A stretch of DNA of 64,000 nt from Falciphora oryzae (Eukaryota; Ascomycota; Sordariomycetes; Magnaporthales; Magnaporthaceae), in assembly GCA_000733355.1 (NCBI GenBank), contig JNVV01000052.1:164847-228846 (forward strand). The letters are read 5' to 3'. A program made the translations under genes and the position numbers. Below the pieces are notes generated by a model. It was not told the DNA's origin and searched no databases. It saw nothing but the letters and a program-made list of their open reading frames with translations. Shown piece after piece: positions 31,690 to 42,434 of this stretch. Within the stretch, counting starts at the first letter, position 1, and each line of letters begins with the position of its first letter.

Positions 31690-32516
31690 TCAGGGGTCGG
31701 TGGAGTTCTCGAGCTGGCTGCCAATCTCGCAGAACATCTCGATGTAAAGGTCCGGGACTGTGGAGACAAGGCGTGTGAGCGAACAAAGCATGTAGGACAG
31801 ATCTGGTGTTGCTGAGCATCTTCATAGGAGGAAGTTCCAAGGAACGTACACTTCCAGGCGTCCGTTGCCTTGATGGACGCAACCCACTGCTGCTTGCCGG
31901 CGCTCGGGATTTGCTACACATTGCCACGCGGGATGCCGTCAGAAGAAAGCTCACAACACGTGTCTGGCTGGTAACTTCGGGGCAAACTCACAAACACGCC
32001 GGGCGAGACGCCGCATCCTCGGCCGAAGAGGGTGTCACAGATGCGGACGTAGAACTGTGTCAGAGAATTTTGTCAGTGGGACAACAAAGACGCGATTACC
32101 AATGAGAACAGTGGGAAGCCTGATCCTCAAGAAAATCACCGACGTTCGTGTCACGCCGGATGGTCTTGAGCTCGTTAGCCCAGTAGAAGTTGCGCGTCTC
32201 GGTGACGTCGATGTCGCCGCTGGGGAAGATCTTGGTCCAGGAGCTCTTGTCGTAGCTGTACTGGAGCTCAGCCCTGATGGCGGCCCTGTTATCGAAGTTG
32301 AGCTGCCCCATGGACTATTACGATGGCCCGATTTTGTCAGTACGTCCATGGGGGCTACCCCGTTAGGAGCGTGGGCGGTCTCGGACCCACCATGAACCGG
32401 TAGTTAGCACAGGTGTCGCGCTTGACCAGAGCGCTCGGCTCGTTGGGGCTTGAGGGCGCCGGAACAGCCAGGGCCGGGACGGCCAGAGCGAAGGTCAGGA
32501 GGGAGTTCAGAAGCAT
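31690..32516 (-). CDS. Small secreted protein with Kex2-type propeptide, five exons
   Basis: I do not recognise the family. Exons on the minus strand: 32516-32391, 32314-32144, 32054-31992, 31913-31799 and 31757-31690, in phase, giving about 180 aa. MLLNSLLTFALAVPALAVPA is a signal peptide. A short propeptide ends in LVKR, a Kex2-type site, just before DTCANYRFM. Five Cys are in the mature part (for example FYVRICDTLFGRGCGVSPG). The end is DLYIEMFCEIGSQLENSTDP. The second donor (GTCGGT) is weak: reading on would end the protein early at 32096. The last intron is short (41 nt). A TATAAAG lies 133 bp upstream on the minus strand (32649-32655). Size and processing resemble secreted effector-like proteins. 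Confidence 0.55.
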
Positions 32517-33532
32517 TTTTGAGTACCGGGAACTTGTGTGAGGCAGAGCGCGATGTTTTGTCTGTCGCTTCAGTTGAGAGAAGGGGAAGTTGTGCTTGTC
32601 TTCTGAAGATGCGTCAAATCTACCAGAATGTCGGCGATTCTTTGTCGACTTTATACTTGTTTCTTTGAACTATTAGATGCCTCCCTTTCCGCCAGGGAAA
32701 CAGTTCCAACGGTTTCCCCGCATAATATTCCCCTAGCTCCGCACCGCCGTTGAAGCATTCACGTTGCCAAACCGTGTTCAGCCGTCGTGAGTTAGCTGAT
32801 CTGGAGGTTCTAGCGAATGGCAGGCTGGGATTCACTCGTCCCGGTTCCCGTTCGGGCCATGCTTGTTATACAGGGCTATGTTGGGGACCCCAGGTTGCAG
32901 CCCAGCTCGCCACGGATCGTATCAGCTCAGGAGCATGCTGACATTGCCTTCAGCAAACTGGGCACGAGGGGTTGGATGCGGGGATAAACCAAACGATTGG
33001 AGCCAGATATCTGCAGGCAATTTTTATTGCATAATATTTACTGCTCCTCTGCTGTAAATGTGCCGTCTCAGCTTGCATGCTTCCTCGCATTTTACCATGT
33101 CTTGTCCAGATGCCAGCTGAGATTTCCTGGGGTACATCCCATCAAAAGCCTGTCGCTGTATTCAGTAAAGTACAGGCTTTGGGAAGCCGCTCTGGACAAA
33201 TTATGGGATTATTGGTTGGTCTGGTTTGGGGATAGTGTATCCAGCGTGTGTCTTGTCGACGCTTCTACGACAGCTATCCCAGGCTTGACAGCAAGATCAG
33301 GCCGGCGGGGTAGCTCAAGTGACGTTTGGTTGCGTCACTTGGGCTAATCCAGAGCTACTCCATGCCGGTTTCTTCCGCGAGCTCCCACGTGGGGCTAGCT
33401 CTGTGTGCTATCTTGCATGCGTTTGTTCGCTCCATATCTGAGCAACATCCTTGAACCACATCTCGCCTTGGTATCGACTGGTTGCGGTGCCCCCGAGCAC
33501 GTACTGCAGAACAAATATTTACTGCCGCAAAC
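32517..33532. other. Divergent intergenic region
   Basis: Separates the small secreted protein gene (minus) from the malic enzyme gene (plus). No gene seen. It includes the minus-strand TATAAAG at 32649-32655. Confidence 0.4.
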
Positions 33533-35344
33533 ATGCCTGAGGGCCGCAAGTTCGCGCACCTGCCCCTGAGCACCAGTGGCCCGCTCGACTGCGCCCTGAT
33601 GGGCACGGCTCTGCTGAACCACCCCTTCTTCAACAAGGGCACCGCCTTCACCAAAGATGAGCGCCGCGACTTTGACCTGTCCGGCCTGCTGCCCCAGAAC
33701 ATCCAGTCCCTGGAGCACCAGGTCGACCGCGCGTACGCCCAATACTCGGCCCAGGCCAACGACCTGGCCAAGAACTCGTTCTTGACCTCGCTCAAGGAGC
33801 AGAACGAGGTCCTATTCTTCCGCCTGCTCCACGACAACCTGCCCGAGATGTTCAGCGTCGTCTACACCCCGACCGAGGGTGACGCCATCCAGGACTACTC
33901 GCGCCTCTTCCGCCGGCCCGAGGGCTGCTTCCTCAACGTGCACGACGCCGGCCGTGTCCGCCACGACCTCGCCCAGTGGGGGCGCCCGCAGGACGTCGAC
34001 TACATCGTCGTCTCGGACGGCGAGGAGATCCTCGGCATCGGCGACCAGGGCTGCGGCGGCATCCTCATCTCTTCCGCGAAGCTGACCCTCGCCACCCTCT
34101 GCGCCGGCGTCCACCCGAACCGCACCCTCCCCGTCGTCCTCGACTGCGGCACCGACAATGAGGGTCTGCTAAACGACCCGCTGTACCTCGGCCTGCGCGA
34201 GCGCCGCGTCCGGGGGGAACCCTACGACGCGCTCGTCGAAGAGTTCGTCCGCGCCGCCCGCGACCTGTTCCCGCGCGCCTACATCCACTTTGAGGACTTT
34301 GGCCTGCGCAACGCCCGCCGCATCCTCGAGCGCTACCGGCCCCGCGTCCCCTGCTTCAACGACGACGTCCAGGGGACGGGCTGCGTCGCGCTCGCGGCCA
34401 TCATGGCGGGCCTTCGCGCCGCGGCTGGCGACGCTAACACGTCAGGGCTGCTGGCAGGCCTGCGCCTCGTCGTCTTCGGCGGCGGCAGCGCAGGTATGGG
34501 CATCGCAGACCAGGTGCGCGACGCCGTCGCCGCCGAGCGCGGCGTCTCCAAGGCCGAGGCCGCGCGCCAGATCTGGGTCATCGACAAGCCGGGCCTGCTG
34601 ACGACGGGCGTCGGGACGGACGACGCGCAGCGGGCTTACGCCAGGCCCGAGGAGGAGTGGCGCGAGAAGAGGACGGACCTTCTGGGCGTCGTGCGCGAGA
34701 TCAGGCCCAACGTCCTGGTCGGCACGTCAACGGTGCCTGGCGCCTTCACGCGCGAGGTGGTCGAGGCCATGGCGGAGGGTGCAGAAAGGCCCGTCATCAT
34801 GCCGCTGTCGAACCCGACGCGCCTGCACGAGGCCGTCCCGGCAGACCTGCTGGCGTGGACGGGCGGGAAGGCGCTCGTGGCGACGGGGTCGCCCTTCAAG
34901 CCCGTCAGGGGCCCCTGGGGAGCGTGCGGGGGAGAGGTCGAGGTCGAGGTGGCCGAGTGCAACAACTCGGTCGTGTTCCCGGGCATCGGGCTCGGCTGCG
35001 TGCTGAGCCGCGCGCGCCTGCTGACGGACCGCATGCTGGTCGCGGCGGTGCGGGAGCTGGCGGCCCTCAGCCCGACCCTCGCGGACCCGACCGCGCCGCT
35101 GCTGCCGGGCGTCGAGACGGTCAGGGACGTGAGCGTCGCGGTCGCGAAGGGGGTCATCAAGGAGGCCGTGGAGGAGGGCGTCGCGACCGAAGAGGGCATC
35201 CCCGACGACGACGGTGAGCTCGAGGAGTGGATCCGGGAGCAGATGTGGACGCCCGTCTACCGGCCGCTCAGGCGGGTCGACATGGGCAGCGCCACCAGGG
35301 AGGCTAAGGGGGAGTTGAAGATTGCGGGCAGTCTGGGCAAGTAG
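33533..35344 (+). CDS. NAD-type malic enzyme
   Basis: 603 aa, single exon. It oxidatively decarboxylates malate to pyruvate and CO2 with reduction of NAD(P), feeding pyruvate or NADPH supply. The N-terminal malic domain begins GTALLNHPFFNKGTAFTKDE (near residue 22) with the conserved YTPTEGDAIQDYS (about 108). The active-site region has RNARRILERYRPRVPCFNDD. The metal ligands FNDDVQGTG precede the Rossmann motif VVFGGGSAGMGIA (about residue 312). VIMPLSNPT and ECNNSVVFPGIGLG follow, both diagnostic. An in-frame ATG at 33482 would add 17 residues; 33533 is preferred because homologues begin near here. Subcellular site is uncertain; no clear mitochondrial peptide is seen. Confidence 0.93.
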   Translation: MPEGRKFAHLPLSTSGPLDCALMGTALLNHPFFNKGTAFTKDERRDFDLSGLLPQNIQSLEHQVDRAYAQYSAQANDLAKNSFLTSLKEQNEVLFFRLLHDNLPEMFSVVYTPTEGDAIQDYSRLFRRPEGCFLNVHDAGRVRHDLAQWGRPQDVDYIVVSDGEEILGIGDQGCGGILISSAKLTLATLCAGVHPNRTLPVVLDCGTDNEGLLNDPLYLGLRERRVRGEPYDALVEEFVRAARDLFPRAYIHFEDFGLRNARRILERYRPRVPCFNDDVQGTGCVALAAIMAGLRAAAGDANTSGLLAGLRLVVFGGGSAGMGIADQVRDAVAAERGVSKAEAARQIWVIDKPGLLTTGVGTDDAQRAYARPEEEWREKRTDLLGVVREIRPNVLVGTSTVPGAFTREVVEAMAEGAERPVIMPLSNPTRLHEAVPADLLAWTGGKALVATGSPFKPVRGPWGACGGEVEVEVAECNNSVVFPGIGLGCVLSRARLLTDRMLVAAVRELAALSPTLADPTAPLLPGVETVRDVSVAVAKGVIKEAVEEGVATEEGIPDDDGELEEWIREQMWTPVYRPLRRVDMGSATREAKGELKIAGSLGK

Positions 35345-35417
35345 GATGGAGCGGGATTGAGTAGTGAGACTTGACTCGGGCGACTTTAAATCGGCCTAGT
35401 AGCCCGTAGCTTGTCGT

Positions 35418-35867
35418 TTACACCGCGCTTTTCGAGGTCCCCTTGAAATCACCCGCAGATATGATTTCCACACAAAGTGGTCCGTCCATCTGAGCAGGAT
35501 TTTCGAAGGTGTGAGCTCCATATTTCTCTTCAGGCTGACCCGTAGCTCTGGTTCTGGATTGTCCTGCTTCAGTCAGCTGCCGGAAGAGCAGCGGACCCCG
35601 TCCGCGCGGAGTTCTAAGCGGGAGCCATACCTCCATTGCCGGGCTATGCACCGCCAGGTCTCGGGATAGACAATTAATAGACAAACCAGCAACGGAAGCT
35701 AGGAAGCACATGGCGCTGTCGGAGGTGGCGGTTGTCGCGTGGGCGCAACTGTGGATGTAACTTCGACCTAAGGCTGAAGGGCCGGCGAATGCCATCGTTA
35801 GGTAATTAGCAGCAGCAGGTATTCTACTCTCGTCCGAGTCATGGACAGCAAAAGAAGAAAAGGACAA
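35418..35867 (-). CDS. Hypothetical small protein (weak)
   Basis: A 149-codon frame whose last 50 codons (GQPEEKYGAHTFENPAQMDG to SKSAV) have plausible coding character. A possible intron (GTATGG...CTGACTGAAGCAG, about 35627-35560) would remove the less convincing middle part. No family recognised. It could be noncoding. Confidence 0.25.
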   Translation of the reverse strand: MSFSSFAVHDSDESRIPAAANYLTMAFAGPSALGRSYIHSCAHATTATSDSAMCFLASVAGLSINCLSRDLAVHSPAMEVWLPLRTPRGRGPLLFRQLTEAGQSRTRATGQPEEKYGAHTFENPAQMDGPLCVEIISAGDFKGTSKSAV

Positions 35868-36188
35868 AAAGGAAGGGGGAAAAGAGGAAAATAAGAACTT
35901 CGTTTCAATTATGTGATTACAGCGGCAGCTAGAATGAAAGCCAGAAATACGAAACTAGCCAAATTAGGGGTATAAAGAAACAAGAGATAGGAAAACTAAC
36001 AGAAACGATGGTGTGAATTCGGAAACTAAACCAGAATGGAAAAACTCAACAAAGACATATGGCACCTAATTTCTTTTCAGGACCCAGAGCCCAGAAAGGA
36101 TACAGTTATCCCAAAAAAAACAAACCCGCGCAAAGTCGTGTTTACCTACCTAGTTAGCAGCGTATCAATCCGATAACGGACACAACCT
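35868..36188. other. AT-rich intergenic stretch
   Basis: Purine-rich on the plus strand (AAGGAAGGGGGAAAAGAGG near 35868) and A-rich to about 36125. No gene seen. Confidence 0.4.
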
Positions 36189-36950
36189 TCACATGATGGC
36201 CACTTCAGGCCTTCTTAGTAGTTTCTTGGTAGTCTTTGTGGTGGTGTCTTTGGTGGGCTTCGCCTTAGTAACCTCCTCGACAATCTCGTCCTTGTATTCT
36301 CACATCTGGGCGGTGCCGCCCCTGCTGGCCACCGTCGCAGTAAACCCCAGAGGCGTTTTTCGTCGGTCGCGGTGTCAGCGATAGCCCCTCTGTCACAGGC
36401 AGTGATGGCTATACAAAACCAATTATGGTCTGGTAGTCAACAAGATTGGTGGTGTTAAGAAAAACCTACCTGGGCGGTCACTGGGCCTCACCTTTGCAGA
36501 GTTTCCATTTTGGAACCTGAGCTGCCCCCCGTCGTTAAGTGCATTGCGTTGCTAGCAGGAAGTACTGATCTGGACGCGTTGCTTAGCATGAGACAGGCTG
36601 CTGAAAGCGTCGGTCTTCTAGGTCAAAGAGTTAGAGCTTGGACTTACGCTTCGCCATGGTTGCAGTTGACTATTGTGAACTGATCGCCGTTGTTGATAGT
36701 CTTATAAAAGCTGCCGAGAGAACCGCCCTCGCTCTAGTTCTCGCTGCTGTCGACGCAACGGAGCACGGCGTTGGCGTTGGGGCCGCCCTGCGTCGTGCCG
36801 GCAAAGGGGAACTCGCCGTTAGAGTTGCAAAGGCGGGCAAGGAATGAAGGGCCGCGTTACTGCAGGGGGTTCCGCTGCAGAATTATCCGGTATTTGTAGA
36901 GCTTTCATCGTTGATTCGCCAAAGTGTTTTATCAGGGATTTCGAACATGT
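36189..36950 (-). pseudogene. Remnant of a small secreted-type protein gene
   Basis: On the minus strand, CNSNGEFPFAGTTQGGPNAN with AVLRCVDSSEN (about 36835-36735), then after an in-frame TAG, SEGGSLGSFYKTINNGDQFT with NCNHGEA (to about 36650), look like one conserved Cys-containing protein. Farther down, EYKDEIVEEVTKAKPTKDTT to VAIM (stop 36189-36191) reads as another coding piece behind a TGA. The pieces do not join in one frame and no convincing start was found. I cannot name the family and cannot be sure both pieces belong together. Confidence 0.35.
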
Positions 36951-37150
36951 ACCTGGGAGTGGCCGTCGTCTCCGAACGCACCAAGTGAGGCTCTGTACAA
37001 CCACACCTGACCAATGGGTGACCCCCGGTAAGGCACGCTCGATTCGGCTAGCCAGCCGAGGTTTGCTTGTGCCTCTCGACCACACGAGCTGAATGACGAG
37101 CCGTGTCTCTGAGACACTGTGAGTGGAAGAGGCACGAAGGCTAAGGGCCC

Positions 37151-37636
37151 TTAGATACAGCAGAGATGCGACCGGATGCGGGATTGCCGAATCAATCCAA
37201 GGTGCATGGGGCTGCCGACCAGGAGCGCTGTGTCGTCCTCGGCCGACTGCGAGTCGAGGATGGCAAAGAACCTGCACCTGGGTTTGCCCAGCATCGCGGC
37301 CACCTCGGCCGGGGACTTGCCCGGGAACGGGGACGGGGGCGGCCTGTCGGCTGAACCGGGCTTGGCGGCGGCATCCCCATCCATATATTCGCTAGGGAGA
37401 ATGGCTATGTCGGGGCCGGTACCTAGGGCGAGCTCGTTAGCTCCGTCGTAGGCGGCTGTGAGAAAGCGCTCGACAACCTAGGATGAGAGCGAGGGCGTTG
37501 CCGGACAGGCTCGGCGCGTCAGCAATGGGCGCAAACTGCGAAGAGCGCGCACGCGGAGCAGTGCAAATGGCCGGGGCGGAAGAGAGCATACCGAAGAGGG
37601 GACTGCCGCAGTGCGGCAGACGGCGAACGTGGCCAT
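37151..37636 (-). CDS. Hypothetical protein, two exons, possibly a truncated GNAT acetyltransferase
   Basis: Exon 1 (37636-37592) encodes MATFAVCRTAAVPSS. A GTATGC...CCTAG intron with a GCTGAC branch point leads to exon 2 (37477-37151), phase 0, total 123 aa. It contains VVERFLTAAYDGANELALG and KSPAEVAAMLGKPRCRFFAI, which loosely recall the first half of fungal GNAT N-acetyltransferases (helix 1, then a beta strand with substrate-side loop). The acetyl-CoA motif (R/QxxGxG/A) is absent before the stop. Downstream on the same strand AQANLGWLAESS (about 37050) might be a frameshifted continuation. So it may be a truncated or decaying gene. Confidence 0.4.
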
Positions 37637-38012
37637 GCCTGGGTGCGCTTGCTTGTCCCTCGCTGTGGCAATAAGCAAGCTCCTGGCTGTTGAGATCTGG
37701 GCGAGGACTCCTCGGTTCTGCTGTGAGAAGAGCAGAGAAAAGAAGATGGAAGCCCAGAGGTTTCAGGCGGGGTGAATGAATCCTAGTGCCTTCACGGATG
37801 CCAATACCCGAACGTCGGGGGTTGCACAGAGATTGATGTGATTCGTCGAGAGGAGGCGGGCTGGTTGCTTCAAGCTTACGTCAGTCCCGTCTGGTGCCTG
37901 AAGCCGCGTCCACAGAATAGCTGGCTACCACCAACCAGACATTAATGCCGCCCGTTTTTCAGGCTGCACACTCACGACAACAATCGCACTAAAGGAGGCG
38001 CATCGTCTGCCC
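37637..38012. other. Intergenic, no supported gene
   Basis: Only short, random-looking frames. Confidence 0.35.
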
Positions 38013-38460
38013 TTGCACTACCTGCATTTGTGTAGGCTCTTTACCCAAGACCCTATGCGAGCCGTCGCCCGCGAACTCGCCGTCCCCGAGGCACTGCTGC
38101 TCTGGCCTGCCTCCATCTACGCCCTGGGACTGTCGTGCTCCCTGCGGTTTATGGGCGTCGTCGCGGGCCTGGTGGGCGACTGGCCCCTCTTTCTGACGCC
38201 GTCACTCGTCTACATGGCCTCCACTCTGGCTCTCTTGCTGTCCCGGACGGGCGACCAGCTCGTCGCCTTGCGCGTGGCCTTTTGCGTGCCGCCCGCTGTC
38301 CGCTGTTAGCGTCATGACACCGGAATCCCCCGACCGTCGCACACGCAACGTCGCTTTTGCCGTCGTTGGCGACGGCAACCCAGCGGCTTCGCCCTCGGCC
38401 TCGTGCTACGCGGTGTGTTTGCCGACCACGTCCAGGGCCTCCTTGACTGTTAAGACGTGA
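38013..38460 (+). pseudogene. MFS (DHA1-type) transporter fragment
   Basis: The first frame holds ELAVPEALLLWPASIYALGL and LTPSLVYMASTLALLLSRTG, which match helices 2-4 of fungal drug:H+ antiporters, including the usual LLWPASVYALxLG pattern. Then the frame shifts: VSVMTPESPDRRTRNVAFAV with VGDGNP continues in a second frame. GFALGLVLRGVFADHV (helix 5-6 motif C region) continues in a third, ending at a stop. Only about 130 of some 500 codons survive, with at least two frameshifts. It is a dead fragment with no trace of the rest nearby. Confidence 0.7.
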
Positions 38461-38925
38461 ATTTTTAATGAGACCGGGTTGGGCCATCCCCTTGTGCGTT
38501 GTTGGACTGCCAGTGCCCGAAACAGGAAAAGGTCTCCAGAACCCATCGCTGATGGAGATACTTGGTTGGCTGGAAAGTAAGATCGGCAAGCTGACGGCCT
38601 CACGGCACTCGCGGGGCTGGACTGCACGACTTTGCGTCGCCCCCACGGAGCTCGCCGGCGACCAAGATTGGTGTGCTCCCTTCGCCCTGCTGAGCGACAT
38701 GAATGTCTCATTGGCTTGTGTTGCCCAGCCGCAGCGGTTTCGCTTACTCTTGTCAGTTGCCCATGGCCCCTGGCTTTCCCTGGCTTTTCCGGCTCTTTTC
38801 TCCCTTCTTCTTTAGCTTCCAACACCTTCCCTCTCCGCCGCCCTCGTCTGCCATCTTTGCCATTTAGTTCGTTGAGTTATTGCCATCCTCGACTTCGCCG
38901 CCTTCGCTTGAAAAGCGCCGCGAGC
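38461..38925. other. Upstream region of the lectin-like gene
   Basis: No separate gene. The frame of the next CDS is open upstream to 38632, but that part lacks its character. It contains pyrimidine-rich tracts (38795-38860), common before fungal start sites. Confidence 0.4.
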
Positions 38926-40593
38926 ATGTCGACTGGGCCGGCGACGGCTCAAACGCAACAACCAGAGAATGGGCTGCAACCGCACCAGGCGCCACAGCAT
39001 TACGGCTACGCAGGCCACGGCTCGACAATCAGCCCAAAGGCCCTTCGCGCCGATGTTTCCGCCTTCGCGAGCTACCCTCAGGTTGCAAATTCAGACTACC
39101 CCGAGGTTGTAGATGCAGGCTACCCGGAGGTGGTCGATGCAAACTACCCCGAGGCCGTGCCGCCCACGCCGCACGGAAAGGTGCGCGACTTATACTCGAC
39201 AGAGAAGCAGGTCAAGAGCGACCCGAGCCCCGGCGGGCTTTATGCTCAACACGACGGCCTGCTTTCTGGCCAGGCCGGACCTCGACGCCCCGACCCCCGC
39301 CCTTGGTGGCGGCGGAAGAGAGCCTGGCTGGTAGCGGTTAGCGTTGTCGTTGTCGTCATTGCCGTCATACTCGGCTGCGTCTTGGGTCTAGTCGTCTTCC
39401 GCCACAGCGGCTCTGAGGACACCCCGCCCGCATCATCGTCTGCTCCTCCTGCCACAATGCCATCCGGGACCAGCAGGTGCACCAGTGCCATCTGCGCGGC
39501 CCAGGGGGTGGCCGCCGTCACCGGCGGCGACAACCGCGTGCACCTGTTCGCCCGCGCCCCCGACGGCTCCTGGAAGCAGACGTCGTCCGCGCCCGGCGGC
39601 GGATCCCACGGTGGGGGCTGGACGTCGCGCGGCGGGAGCTTCGACGGCGCCCCCGCCGCTCTTGCCTGGACCTCGGCGGCCAGCAGCTGGGGCGGCGGCG
39701 CGACCGTGTCCCTGTTTGGCGTGTCGCTGTCCAGCAAGCGTGTCGTGGTCAAGCACGTCGGTTTGGGGTCCCCAGACGGCGCGGTCTCGGCCTCGGGCTT
39801 CGTCGACCTGCGGAACCCCGACAGCGAGACGACGGAGCCCCCGACCCTCTGCTCGCCGAGCAGCGGCCGCGTCGACGTGTGGATGCGGGTTCCCGGCATC
39901 ACGCTCAACCGCACCATGCCGGGCATGACCCACAAGCGCACCGACAGGGAGTCGGACTGGGAGGGCCAGTTGTGGGAGATATCGGGCGCCGGCGACCTGG
40001 TCCCGGCGTCGCGCTTCGGCGTCGTCTGCCGCGACACCGACAGCTTCCACGACCTCGTCGTCTACGGCAACGGCACCGCCGGGTCCTCGGCCTGGCACCG
40101 CCAGTACGTCACCGGCCCCGGCTGGGGCGCCTGGACCGACCTGGGCGGCGACTACGCGGCCGGCACGGACCCGGTCCTCCTCGAGATCTCGACGCAGCGT
40201 TTCGACTTTTTCGGCCTCGGCAAGGACTCGCGTCTGTACCATTGGAGCTGGTCTACGGGCGCTGGGTATACCAAAGTCGAGAGCCTGGGCAGTGACACAT
40301 TTGCCAGCGTGCCCGCCGTGGCCCTATCTGGAGCCAAACGGGACCGGGTAGAAGTCGTCGCGGTGGGGAAAATCGACGGCAAGCTCAAGCATTTCGGTTT
40401 CGGGATCGACACCCCAGCGTCGGCAGGCAAATGGGAGGATCTCGGCGCAATATCCAATAGCGCGCCGTCGCTGGTGAGAACCGGGACGGGGGACGTTGAA
40501 GTGGTTACGACTGCGGTTGACGGCTCTATTTGGTACGGCACAAGCAGTAATGGTTGGGACAAGATTGCATGGAAACCTATACCTGGATTATAG
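38926..40593 (+). CDS. Membrane-anchored beta-propeller, fucose-lectin-like protein
   Basis: 555 aa. The cytosolic N-terminus (1-125) has four 8-residue repeats near residues 46-77 (FASYPQVA, NSDYPEVV, DAGYPEVV, DANYPEAV). Basic residues (RPWWRRKRAW) precede a single transmembrane helix at about 130-152 (VAVSVVVVVIAVILGCVLGL). A Ser/Thr/Pro stalk follows. The C-terminal 375 residues have recurring W/F-rich blades (GSWKQTSSAPGGG, YVTGPGWGAWTDLGG, DSRLYHWSW, SIWYGTSSNGWDKI), the pattern of fungal fucose-specific lectin (AAL/PLL-like) six-bladed propellers. It probably displays a sugar-binding propeller outside the cell as a type II membrane protein. Sugar specificity cannot be judged. Start 38926 is chosen over 38632 because MSTGPATAQTQQ begins the compositionally coherent tail. 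Confidence 0.75.
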   Translation: MSTGPATAQTQQPENGLQPHQAPQHYGYAGHGSTISPKALRADVSAFASYPQVANSDYPEVVDAGYPEVVDANYPEAVPPTPHGKVRDLYSTEKQVKSDPSPGGLYAQHDGLLSGQAGPRRPDPRPWWRRKRAWLVAVSVVVVVIAVILGCVLGLVVFRHSGSEDTPPASSSAPPATMPSGTSRCTSAICAAQGVAAVTGGDNRVHLFARAPDGSWKQTSSAPGGGSHGGGWTSRGGSFDGAPAALAWTSAASSWGGGATVSLFGVSLSSKRVVVKHVGLGSPDGAVSASGFVDLRNPDSETTEPPTLCSPSSGRVDVWMRVPGITLNRTMPGMTHKRTDRESDWEGQLWEISGAGDLVPASRFGVVCRDTDSFHDLVVYGNGTAGSSAWHRQYVTGPGWGAWTDLGGDYAAGTDPVLLEISTQRFDFFGLGKDSRLYHWSWSTGAGYTKVESLGSDTFASVPAVALSGAKRDRVEVVAVGKIDGKLKHFGFGIDTPASAGKWEDLGAISNSAPSLVRTGTGDVEVVTTAVDGSIWYGTSSNGWDKIAWKPIPGL

Positions 40594-40964
40594 CCTTGGA
40601 GAGCCCACACGTAAAACCTGTAATAAGAATAATCAGGTCGGTAATTGTCGAGATCAGAACAAATCCACTGGGAATTCGAAGTTGAGTTGATGTGTATCAT
40701 GCTCAGGCTTCTTCTGAAGTCCCGTGCATTGGCCGCAGGGCAGAGGTTATGGACGACGTACTTCGGCTGATACAATCACTGGGCCAGGGCTACGCCGTTG
40801 TTGGCAGAGAAATGAGACGTTGAGATAAAGTTCCTACAATTAGAGCTGATATCTTGTGCAAAATTTCACCCCCGTAAACGATCGCCCAGCAGTGAATCGA
40901 GGCTGCGCCAACACCCTCCAGTCTATCAACCCTCCAAGTACGTCCAGTCCACACTCCCCCGCGT
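40594..40964. other. Convergent 3' region
   Basis: Lies between the ends of the lectin-like gene (plus) and the subtilase gene (minus). No gene. Confidence 0.4.
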
Positions 40965-42434
<1,470 letters not shown>

